A stretch of 7,799 nt of DNA from assembly GCA_023432235.1 (NCBI GenBank), contig JAEYUX010000039.1, forward strand, positions 1 to 7,799, read 5' to 3'. Shown here in pieces: positions 1 through 4,905 of this stretch; position 1 is the stretch's first letter, and the number at the start of each line of letters is the position of its first letter. The notes below the pieces were generated by a model that saw only the letters and a list, made by a program, of their open reading frames with translations, made no database searches and was not told the origin of the DNA. Made by a program: the position numbers and the translations under genes. The stretch comes from Actinomycetes bacterium. Its GTDB lineage: Bacteria; Actinomycetota; Actinomycetes; Actinomycetales; Demequinaceae.

Positions 1-1028
1 GCCACGGTGCACAGCGCCGCAATAGTCGGAGTGAGTTCGCCCGCAGTCGAAAGGTCCGCGTCAATCCCACGTACGCGACCATCGCCGCGCACCGTCATCA
101 CGTCGCCCTCGAGGGCGCACGTGCCACCCATGCGCTCAAGCAACTCGGGGTAGAGCGCTCCAGGCTGGGTCGTTTCGCTTGGCCAACCGGGAATGCGCAC
201 CTCGCCACCGGCGATAAGCGCGGCCGCCATGAAGGGGCCTGCATTGCTGAGGTCGGGCTCCACCCGCACCTGCGGCAAGTGCAGCGCGCCGGGGTGGACC
301 ACCCAGGTGCGCTCGTTGGGCTGGTCAACACGCACGCCGGCCTCGCGGAGAGTCGCGCACGTCATATCGATATGCGGCAAGCTCGGCAGTTTCTCGCCAA
401 CGTGACGCACGGTGAGACCCTGCGGCAAGCGTGGCGCGATCAGCAGCAGCGCTGTCACAAACTGCGACGACGCCGACGAGTCAATATCCACCGTGTCCGG
501 CACCGACGTGGGCGGGGTGATGGTGAAGGGGAGAGTGCCGCGGCCGTCGTCCTCCACCGTGGCGCCAAGAGCGCGCAAAGCGTCGAGCAGCGGGCCCATC
601 GGGCGCACGCGCGCACCCTCATCGCCATCAAAGGTGACAGGACGGGTATCACCGGCGAGTCCGGCAAGCAGGACCAACGGCGGCACAAATCGCATGACGG
701 TTCCCGCGAGTCCGCACTCGATGTGGACCCCACCCTGAATCGGCCCCGGCGTCACCGTCCATGCGCCGTCGGCGCCGTCGATGTCGACGCCGATGCCCAG
801 GGTGCGCAGCGCGCCAATCATCAGTTCCGAGTCCCGCGAGATCAGCCCTCCGCGCACCGTCACCGGGGTATCGGCAAGAGCGGCGAGCACCAAATAGCGG
901 TTTGTCAGGGACTTTGACCCGGGAACCTCAACCGTCGCGTTAAGCGGCGCCGTCTCATGCAAGGGCGCAGCAACGGGGGCAGGCCAGATTTCGCCGGGTC
1001 CGACGCCCGGCGTACGCGCCGCCGTCAC
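1..1028 (-). CDS. aroA: 3-phosphoshikimate 1-carboxyvinyltransferase (EPSP synthase), 3' end cut by window edge
   Basis: This cytoplasmic enzyme transfers enolpyruvyl from phosphoenolpyruvate to shikimate-3-phosphate, the sixth step of the shikimate pathway to chorismate. My translation of the minus strand from the GTG at 1028 gives 342 codons without a stop. It shows the N-terminal PGSKSLTNR substrate loop (Lys, Ser, Arg), the actinobacterial form CGLAGTVMRF of the family's NAGTAMR motif, GDEGARVRPM, the SSASSQ phosphate-binding stretch, LPSLPHIDMT, and EPDLSNAGPF with its catalytic Asp. Family members are about 420-450 residues, so roughly the last 80-100 lie beyond position 1. The GTG is chosen because an in-frame TAG sits three codons upstream, and because it overlaps the DoxX-like gene's TGA by four bases (GTGA). 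A weak AGGG lies four bases before it. Co-transcription and translational coupling with the DoxX-like gene are inferred. No key residue is missing in the visible part. Confidence 0.95.
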   Translation of the reverse strand, partial: MTAARTPGVGPGEIWPAPVAAPLHETAPLNATVEVPGSKSLTNRYLVLAALADTPVTVRGGLISRDSELMIGALRTLGIGVDIDGADGAWTVTPGPIQGGVHIECGLAGTVMRFVPPLVLLAGLAGDTRPVTFDGDEGARVRPMGPLLDALRALGATVEDDGRGTLPFTITPPTSVPDTVDIDSSASSQFVTALLLIAPRLPQGLTVRHVGEKLPSLPHIDMTCATLREAGVRVDQPNERTWVVHPGALHLPQVRVEPDLSNAGPFMAAALIAGGEVRIPGWPSETTQPGALYPELLERMGGTCALEGDVMTVRGDGRVRGIDADLSTAGELTPTIAALCTV

Positions 1029-1561
1029 GAGACCCTACGTGCGGCCCAGCCGCGCACGCCTGGAGCCTCCCGGTACGCGTCAATCACGTGCTTCTTTGCT
1101 TGAGCCTTCTTCGATGCGGCCTTCGCCTTCGCCTTGGCCTTGCGTGCCTTCTTGCGCTTCACATGACCTGCGGAGTGCCCCGCGGTAGCCGCAAGCATTG
1201 CGCCACCCACAAGGGAAAGGTTCTTGAGGAACTCGCCGCGCATCGCGTCACGTTCGGGGCCCTCAGGCAACCTCCAGAACGGCGTGTAGACAGCGGCCGA
1301 CGCTGCCGCCAGCCCCGTCAGCGCGAGCCCGGCGGTACGGGGCGTTCGGGAAAAGGCGAGGACGGTCGCCGTAAGGGCCGTGACCGCGCCGTGCACGCGC
1401 ACGACGTCAGTGGTGCTCACGTCAGTCACGCCCGCCTCCTGCAACAAGGGTGCGACAACTGGATCAGCGAGCCGGGCGCGGTCTTCGGGCTCCAGGGCAT
1501 CACGTACGCCCGCATAGACAAACCATGAGGCCAGCAACGGCCGGGCAAGTGCACGAGTCAT
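1025..1561 (-). CDS. DoxX-family membrane protein with Lys/Ala-rich cytoplasmic-type tail
   Basis: A 178-residue predicted integral membrane protein. Hydrophobic segments lie at about residues 8-23, 56-71, 77-96 and 114-133, matching the four-helix DoxX layout. The start (RPLLASWFVYAGVRDAL) and the FLKNLSLVGGAML segment near residues 111-123 are typical of actinobacterial DoxX-like proteins. Residues 135-157 form a strongly basic tail with alternating Lys and Ala, followed by a short C-terminal stretch. DoxX relatives in mycobacteria take part in a membrane oxidoreductase complex in oxidative stress (family knowledge); the biochemical activity here is unknown. The gene is divergent from sigR and overlaps aroA by four bases. 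The ATG at 1561 has only GGAG two bases upstream, too close for a normal ribosome site. A -10-like TAGGCT six bases upstream suggests a leaderless transcript instead. Confidence 0.8.
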   Translation of the reverse strand: MTRALARPLLASWFVYAGVRDALEPEDRARLADPVVAPLLQEAGVTDVSTTDVVRVHGAVTALTATVLAFSRTPRTAGLALTGLAAASAAVYTPFWRLPEGPERDAMRGEFLKNLSLVGGAMLAATAGHSAGHVKRKKARKAKAKAKAASKKAQAKKHVIDAYREAPGVRGWAARRVS

Positions 1562-1567
1562 GACTCC

Positions 1568-1595
1568 AGCCTACTCATCTGCGCGAGACCGTCCA
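1568..1595 (-). promoter_or_regulatory. Possible promoter of the DoxX-like gene/aroA operon (leaderless type)
   Basis: Read on the minus strand, TGGACG (1595-1590; four of six matches to TTGACA) is followed after 16 bases by TAGGCT (1573-1568; TAnnnT form, common in actinobacteria). Six bases separate the -10 from the ATG at 1561, so transcription would start at or next to the start codon. It is a motif match only; the score is moderate and no transcript data are available. Confidence 0.35.
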
Positions 1596-1651
1596 CGGGA
1601 GAGCCACACGGGACGGATCTGGCGACAAGAGCGTCGGCACCATCGCTCACG

Positions 1652-1661
1652 CACGGCCGTG
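1652..1661. promoter_or_regulatory. 10-bp perfect palindrome CACGGCCGTG between divergent genes
   Basis: CACGGCCGTG equals its own reverse complement. It lies 19 bases upstream of the SigR-type -35 element and about 90 bases upstream of the DoxX-like start, where an activator or repressor site would be expected. GC-rich 10-mers of this kind also arise by chance, so a binding role is only suggested. Confidence 0.25.
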
Positions 1662-1680
1662 GAATCTGTCACGAGGGCCG

Positions 1681-1706
1681 GGAATGTTGCCCCCCAATAT
1701 GGTGTT
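1681..1706 (+). promoter_or_regulatory. SigR-type autoregulatory promoter (GGAAT-N18-GTT)
   Basis: GGAAT at 1681-1685 and GTT at 1704-1706 are separated by exactly 18 bases, the consensus known for SigR promoters in Streptomyces and similar to SigH promoters in mycobacteria. It lies directly upstream of sigR, where autoregulatory promoters are found in those genera. Transcription should start around 1712-1715, at or beside an in-frame ATG (1715). A second GGAAT at 1661 has a GTT only at 20-base spacing, so it is less likely to be used. A housekeeping promoter for basal expression was not recognised. Confidence 0.75.
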
Positions 1707-1789
1707 GTGGGGTCATGACGTTGACTGGCTCGATCGAGACGCGCAAGGTGCATCAAGGTCTCCGCGCCCGCCGCCAGGTAGGCTCGCTA

Positions 1790-2374
1790 GTGATGAGCGA
1801 CAACACCACCCTCGACTTTGAGGTCGAAGCACTGTCCTACATGGATCAGTTGTACGCGGCGGCCCTGCGCATGACGCGCAACTCTGCCGACGCAGAAGAC
1901 CTTGTCCAAGAGACCTACGCCAAGGCGTTTGCTGCACAAGACAAGTTCACCCCCGGAACCAACCTCAAGGCGTGGTTGTACCGGATTCAGACGAACGCCT
2001 TTATCAACAGTTACCGCAAGAAGCAGCGCGAGCCCAAGCGCACCGATGCAGACACCGTTGAAGACTGGCAGCTCGCCTCCGCCGCGCAGCACCAGTCCGC
2101 GGGTTTGGCGTCGGCCGAAGAAACGGCTCTCGACGCGCTCGGCGACAACGAAATCCGCGACGCGCTCGCGGAGCTTTCCGACGACTTCCGCATGGCCGTG
2201 TATCTCAGCGACGTTGAAGGCTTTGCCTACAAGGAGATCGCCGAGATCATGGACACTCCGGTGGGGACGGTCATGTCCCGGCTTCACCGGGGACGGAGGA
2301 TGCTGCGTGACCGACTTCGCGACTACGCAGCTGAACAGGGCATCCGCGATTACCGTGCGGAGGCGCAGTCATGA
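1790..2374 (+). CDS. sigR: ECF RNA polymerase sigma factor SigR/SigH (thiol-oxidative stress)
   Basis: This sigma factor directs RNA polymerase to disulfide-stress genes such as thioredoxin and mycothiol functions (family role). Numbering from the ATG at 1793 (193 residues), region 2 runs from about residue 17 to 80 and includes MDQLYAAALRMTRN, DAEDLVQETYAKAF, GTNLKAWLYRI and NSYRKKQREP. The linker has EDWQLA. Region 4 covers about 122-175, with VYLSDVEGFAYKEIAEIM followed by TPVGTVMSRLHRGRR. These match Streptomyces SigR closely. AGGTAGG at 1776-1782 sits 7 bases before the GTG (1790) and 10 before the adjacent ATG (1793), so either codon can start the main form; I annotate from GTG. The frame stays open back to an ATG at 1715, which could give a form about 25 residues longer. 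The stop is followed by rsrA 54 bases later, its cognate anti-sigma gene. Confidence 0.95.
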   Translation: MMSDNTTLDFEVEALSYMDQLYAAALRMTRNSADAEDLVQETYAKAFAAQDKFTPGTNLKAWLYRIQTNAFINSYRKKQREPKRTDADTVEDWQLASAAQHQSAGLASAEETALDALGDNEIRDALAELSDDFRMAVYLSDVEGFAYKEIAEIMDTPVGTVMSRLHRGRRMLRDRLRDYAAEQGIRDYRAEAQS

Positions 2375-2436
2375 CGAGGTGCCACGTGACCGAGCAGTAT
2401 GCCCGGGTGCCGGCTGAGGAGGTGAGCCGTGCCTAA
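2371..2436 (+). CDS. Possible 21-residue bridging ORF between sigR and rsrA
   Basis: An ATG at 2371 overlaps the sigR stop as ATGA. The frame runs 21 codons (begins MTRCHVTEQYARV) to a TAA at 2434-2436, inside the first codons of rsrA and in a different frame. It exactly spans the gap, so a ribosome finishing sigR could restart here and end next to the rsrA start, which would couple their synthesis. It has no clear ribosome-binding site of its own beyond the overlap. The product resembles nothing I know. It may be a chance ORF; rsrA has an excellent site of its own. Confidence 0.3.
   Translation: MTRCHVTEQYARVPAEEVSRA
2417..2425 (+). promoter_or_regulatory. Strong Shine-Dalgarno site for rsrA
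   Basis: AGGAGGTGA is a full-length anti-16S match ending three bases before the GTG at 2429, with its AGGAGG core six bases away. It fixes the rsrA start and is much stronger than the site before sigR, consistent with making at least as much anti-sigma factor as sigma factor. Confidence 0.8.
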
Positions 2437-2677
2437 GCGGCAATGTGAAGAGGCGTTGAACAAGCTCTTCGAGTACATCGATGGGGAGCTCTCTGACGAA
2501 GAGTTGCTCCGCATTGGATCGCACTTGAAGGAGTGCCCTCCGTGTGAGGCGGAGCGACGGATCAACGAGAAGATCCGCCTGCTCGTGTCAAAGGCGCACA
2601 CGGGTCAAGCACCCCACCAGTTGCGTGAACGAGTTCTCAGCACCATCCAGATGGCACGCGAAGAGAGCCACCACTAA
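2429..2677 (+). CDS. rsrA: Zinc-binding anti-sigma factor RsrA (ZAS family)
   Basis: An 82-residue cytoplasmic anti-sigma factor that binds and silences SigR, and lets go when its zinc-site cysteines oxidise to a disulfide (known for Streptomyces RsrA). Cys6, His32, Cys36 and Cys39 are visible. The HLKECPPC stretch fits the family HX3CX2C motif, and the Cys6-His32 spacing of 26 equals that of the Streptomyces protein. The EYIDGELSDEE segment (15-25) is typical of this family. These three are the only cysteines, fewer than in Streptomyces RsrA, and the protein is shorter than that one (about 105 residues), with the difference in the C-terminal half. The GTG start is set by the strong ribosome site just upstream. 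Its position right after sigR supports a cognate pair and co-transcription from the SigR promoter. Confidence 0.93.
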   Translation: MPKRQCEEALNKLFEYIDGELSDEELLRIGSHLKECPPCEAERRINEKIRLLVSKAHTGQAPHQLRERVLSTIQMAREESHH

Positions 2678-2686
2678 ACGGAACCT

Positions 2687-2710
2687 GAAGCCGACGATGG
2701 GGTTGGCTTT
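2687..2710 (+). terminator. Hairpin just after rsrA, weak terminator or mRNA 3' stem
   Basis: GAAGCCGAC (2687-2695) can pair with GTTGGCTTT (2702-2710) around a six-base loop, with two G-U wobbles. It is followed by CTCCC rather than a T-run, so it is a poor intrinsic terminator by itself. It begins 10 bases after the rsrA stop and precedes the much stronger hairpin at 2754. Confidence 0.3.
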
Positions 2711-2753
2711 CTCCCAGCGCAGGGGCACTGGCTGAGACAGGTTGATGAACGAC

Positions 2754-2790
2754 GAAGCCCGCGTCCGAAGGGACGCGGGCTTCCTTTTGT
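2754..2790 (+). terminator. Intrinsic terminator of the sigR-rsrA unit
   Basis: GAAGCCCGCGTCC (2754-2766) and GGACGCGGGCTTC (2771-2783) form a perfect 13-bp GC-rich stem with a GAAG loop, followed by CTTTTGT. This is a textbook Rho-independent terminator for plus-strand transcription from sigR-rsrA. On the minus strand the hairpin would lie after the bL37-type gene, but no T-run follows there, so termination of that transcript would be weaker. Confidence 0.88.
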
Positions 2791-2811
2791 TCGGGGTGAT
2801 ACCCCGCAGGC

Positions 2812-2886
2812 TTATGCGTTGGGACGCTTGCCGTGGTTGGCGCCGGACTTGGCACGCGTCTTGCGCTTGCGACCGCGCTTGCTCAT
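2812..2886 (-). CDS. bL37-type actinobacterial ribosomal protein (24 residues)
   Basis: A 24-residue, very basic peptide read from the ATG at 2886 to the TAA at 2812. It begins MSKRGRKRKTRAKSG and ends ANHGKRPNA. The KRGRK start and the NHGKRPN end match the tiny conserved protein found as an extra 50S subunit protein (bL37) in mycobacterial ribosomes, which is encoded in many actinobacteria. AGGGAG ends five bases before the ATG, a good ribosome site. The gene lies between the sigR-rsrA terminator and the divergent pilT, and it is easily missed by automatic gene calling because of its size. It has no cysteines. The family assignment rests on sequence recognition; its ribosomal role here is by homology. 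Confidence 0.88.
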   Translation of the reverse strand: MSKRGRKRKTRAKSGANHGKRPNA

Positions 2887-3022
2887 GGTTACTCCCTTAG
2901 GTCTGGTGCTGCGACCACTCATCATCCCATACACCCGCAGCAGCCGTGCGTCTCACCTTTCGCGCACCGCCCCAAGGCCGTACCCTCTCAAGCAGACGTC
3001 TCGCTCTGCCGATGGAGGTACC
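2887..3022. promoter_or_regulatory. Divergent promoter region between the bL37-type gene and pilT
   Basis: These 136 bases must hold promoters for both neighbours, but I see no convincing -35/-10 pair on either strand. The perfect 8-bp palindrome AGACGTCT (2994-3001) and the inverted pair GCAGA/TCTGC (2992-2996 and 3005-3009) lie just before the pilT ribosome site at 3014-3018. They could be an operator or a leader hairpin. Confidence 0.35.
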
Positions 3023-4111
3023 GTGAGCGACCAGCCCGTATCCGTCATTCCGCTGTTGCACGCCTTGGCGTCCACGGGGGGTTCCGATCTGCACTGCAAA
3101 GTGGGTTCAGCCCCGCGCATCCGCGTAGACGGGCGCCTTCGCAAGCTTCAGGTACCGCCGTTGCGGCCAGAGGACACGCGCAACATGGTCGCCCAGGTGC
3201 TGCCGGAGGATCTGGTCGCCCAGTTCCGGGACATTCACGAGGCGGACTTCGCCTTCTCGCTATCGGGTGTGGGCCGTTTCCGTGTCAATGCATACGTGGC
3301 CCGCGGCACCGACTGCCTTGTGTTCCGCCGCGTTGCGGTAGGGGCGCAGCCGATGGACGAGCTCGGCATCCCGCCGGTTGTCGCGGACCTTGCGCTCGAG
3401 CCGCGTGGCCTTGTCCTGGTGACTGGCCCTACGGGTTCTGGAAAGACCACCACGCTCGCCTCGATGGTGGACCTCATCAACACGTACCGCGAGGTCAACA
3501 TCATCACCATCGAGGACCCGATCGAGGTGCTCCACGACGACAAGAAGGCGCTCATCTCGCAGCGTGAGGTGCGCTCCGACACCCTTGACTTCTCGAACGC
3601 CCTCCGCGGTGCCATGCGTCAGGACCCCGACGTCATCCTCATTGGTGAAATGCGTGACGTGGAGACGGTCCGGGCGGCGCTGTCTGCAGCCGAGACTGGC
3701 CACCTGGTGCTCGCCACGCTTCACACGGTGGACGCGCAGGACACGATCAACCGCATCGTCGACTTCTTCACTCCGCACGAGCAGGCACAGATCCGCGCCA
3801 CGTTGTCCCAGACCTTGCGCGGAATCATCTCGCAACGCCTTGTGCGCCGAGTGGGCGGAAACGGCCGCGCGCTCGTCGCCGAGATCATGGTGAACCACGG
3901 CCGTACCGCAGAGGCGATTGTGGACCCGAAGAGCCAACCGCCCATCGCGGACCTCATCGCCGAGGGCGGCTACTACAAGATGCAGACGTTCGACCAGCAC
4001 CTTCTCGCCCTTGTGCGCGACGGGGTGGTGGCGTACGACGACGCTCTTGCCATTGCGTCGCGGCCGCAGGACCTGTCGGTCGAGCTGCGTAACGCGGGCG
4101 TCATTCAGTAG
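3023..4111 (+). CDS. pilT: PilT-type type IV pilus retraction ATPase
   Basis: A 362-residue secretion ATPase of the PilT/GspE superfamily. PilT hexamers use ATP to pull pilin subunits out of type IV pili at the cytoplasmic base. From the GTG at 3023: an N-terminal PAS-like domain with SDLHCKVGSAPRIRVDG (21-37); Walker A GPTGSGKTT (135-143); Asp box IITIEDPIE (160-168); Walker B DVILIGEMRD (203-212); His box GHLVLATLH (226-234); and a C-terminal PIADLIAEGGYYKMQTFDQ (307-325). That segment occupies the place of the AIRNLIRE retraction motif of proteobacterial PilT but differs from it. Length fits PilT rather than the longer PilB. The GTG is preferred because GGAGG lies at 3014-3018; the frame is open farther upstream, but that stretch covers the bL37-type gene. 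No other pilus gene is nearby, so its partners must be elsewhere. Confidence 0.93.
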   Translation: MSDQPVSVIPLLHALASTGGSDLHCKVGSAPRIRVDGRLRKLQVPPLRPEDTRNMVAQVLPEDLVAQFRDIHEADFAFSLSGVGRFRVNAYVARGTDCLVFRRVAVGAQPMDELGIPPVVADLALEPRGLVLVTGPTGSGKTTTLASMVDLINTYREVNIITIEDPIEVLHDDKKALISQREVRSDTLDFSNALRGAMRQDPDVILIGEMRDVETVRAALSAAETGHLVLATLHTVDAQDTINRIVDFFTPHEQAQIRATLSQTLRGIISQRLVRRVGGNGRALVAEIMVNHGRTAEAIVDPKSQPPIADLIAEGGYYKMQTFDQHLLALVRDGVVAYDDALAIASRPQDLSVELRNAGVIQ

Positions 4112-4123
4112 CGCTTTTCTTGC

Positions 4124-4140
4124 CGCCGACGCTGTCGGCG
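4124..4140. terminator. Short hairpin after pilT, weak terminator candidate
   Basis: CGCCGAC (4124-4130) and GTCGGCG (4134-4140) form a 7-bp GC stem with a three-base loop, 13 bases after the pilT stop. No T-run follows on either strand, so it is at best a weak or factor-assisted terminator. Confidence 0.3.
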
Positions 4141-4216
4141 TGTCGCACAAACACGCCATTTACCTGGGCGTATGCTTGTCCTACGTCAGAATCCACGCGA
4201 GAACAACGCATAGTCG

Positions 4217-4269
4217 TACCGTGGTAGTACCACAGTAGTGGCCTGGTATGAAGTAAGTGCTACCGTGGT
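4217..4269. promoter_or_regulatory. TACC/GGTA repeat cluster, likely MazE operator and promoter region
   Basis: TACCGTGGT occurs twice, at 4217-4225 and 4261-4269. The first copy runs into GTGGTAGTACCAC (4221-4233), symmetrical around its central base. A further GGTA is at 4245-4248. Alternating TACC and GGTA half-sites upstream of a ribbon-helix-helix gene are what autorepressing antitoxins usually bind. The second copy lies immediately before the mazE start, so binding there would block transcription or initiation. No normal ribosome site is visible for mazE; TACCGT six bases before the ATG could be a TAnnnT -10 for a leaderless transcript. Confidence 0.6.
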
Positions 4270-4272
4270 GGC

Positions 4273-4542
4273 ATGGCCACTGTAAAGCTGTCGATCAGCC
4301 TTCCTGCAGAAGACGTCGGGTTCGTGGACCAATTGGCGGCTGAGGCGGGCTTCGAGTCCCGTTCCGCCGTCATCCAACACGCTCTTGAGCGCTTGCGAGC
4401 GGCGGAACTCCAAGCGGACTATGCCGAGGCATGGGATGACTGGCGTTCGGCTGGCGATGACGAGCCGTGGGACGCGTCCGCGGGGGATGGAGCGGCGCCT
4501 GCTGCAGCGTCGGCCGAAGCGAAGCGGAAGGGCAACTCGTGA
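4273..4542 (+). CDS. Ribbon-helix-helix antitoxin, MazE-like
   Basis: An 89-residue antitoxin predicted to bind its own promoter and to neutralise the MazF-like toxin encoded next. The N-terminus is a ribbon-helix-helix domain: a beta strand at residues 3-10 (TVKLSISL), helix 13-26, the turn GFESRS (27-32) and helix 31-45. The C-terminal half is acidic, Trp-rich at YAEAWDDW (50-57), then Ala/Gly-rich and probably unstructured, as expected for the toxin-binding part of a labile antitoxin. The stop overlaps the toxin's GTG start by four bases (GTGA), which couples their translation. Repeats upstream suggest autoregulation. The fold is a copG/mycobacterial MazE type rather than the AbrB-like MazE of E. 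coli, so I leave the symbol empty. Confidence 0.85.
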   Translation: MATVKLSISLPAEDVGFVDQLAAEAGFESRSAVIQHALERLRAAELQADYAEAWDDWRSAGDDEPWDASAGDGAAPAAASAEAKRKGNS

Positions 4543-4886
4543 GGCGCGGCGAGATCCGGTGGGTTGCTCTTGATGCGGGCGTAGACCGCGCCGGCAAGGC
4601 CCAGCGCCCTGCCGTCATTGTGTCGAATGATGGAGCAAACGCTGCCGCTGCGCGACGCGGCGCAGGCGTTGTCACCGTTGTCCCGTTGAGCACCTCGGAG
4701 GCACCGGCGAAGGCGTTCCAAGTGGCGATTCCGGCAGGCGTTGGTGGCTTACCGCGGGATGCGAAGGCATTGGCAGAGCAAGTGAGGACGATCGCGGCGT
4801 CCCGAGTAGGGCCGAGCATCGGCGCTCTGCCGCTCGAATATGTGCGCAGGCTAGACGAAGCGCTAAAGCGGCATCTCGCGCTCTAG
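4539..4886 (+). CDS. mazF: MazF/PemK-family mRNA endoribonuclease toxin
   Basis: A 115-residue toxin predicted to cut mRNA (or other RNA) at short specific sequences and so stop growth when its antitoxin is lost. From the GTG at 4539: RRGEIRWVALD (2-12), the usual first strand; AQRPAVIVSND (21-31), the family RP-VVS core with the catalytic-type Arg23; VVTVVPLSTS (44-53), which holds the conserved Ser/Thr; and ALAEQVRTI (77-85), with the EQ-R pattern. Length is normal for MazF. The GTG overlaps the antitoxin stop by four bases and is preferred over an upstream in-frame ATG (4467) that would lie inside the antitoxin gene. The key motifs look intact, so I expect it to be active. It ends 19 bases from the convergent SGNH-fold gene. 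Confidence 0.9.
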   Translation: MRRGEIRWVALDAGVDRAGKAQRPAVIVSNDGANAAAARRGAGVVTVVPLSTSEAPAKAFQVAIPAGVGGLPRDAKALAEQVRTIAASRVGPSIGALPLEYVRRLDEALKRHLAL

Positions 4887-4905
4887 AGAGTGCCTTTGGC
4901 GCCTC

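Noticed and set aside
279..917. Plus-strand open frame of 212 codons over aroA
   Set aside because: Arg/His/Gln-rich shadow; the minus strand encodes all expected AroA motifs without interruption.
1661..1688. Second GGAAT with GTT as a tandem SigR promoter
   Set aside because: The spacing is 20 bases rather than about 18, outside the usual range, so it was not called as a promoter.
1787..2287. Minus-strand open frame opposite sigR
   Set aside because: No family resemblance, while the plus strand gives a near-canonical SigR.
2819..3022. Open frame upstream of pilT that could extend the protein by 68 residues
   Set aside because: The stretch overlaps the opposite-strand bL37-type gene, is Arg/Pro-rich and unlike the PilT family, and a ribosome site (GGAGG at 3014) precedes the GTG at 3023, where the family sequence begins.
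3260..4159. Long minus-strand open frame opposite pilT
   Set aside because: It is Arg/His/Val-rich, shows no family motif, and mirrors the codon pattern of the real plus-strand gene; a GC-rich shadow.
4887..4905. Possible terminator between convergent mazF and the SGNH-fold gene
   Set aside because: Only GCC-TTT-GGC and other very short pairings are present, with no T-run; not enough to call.
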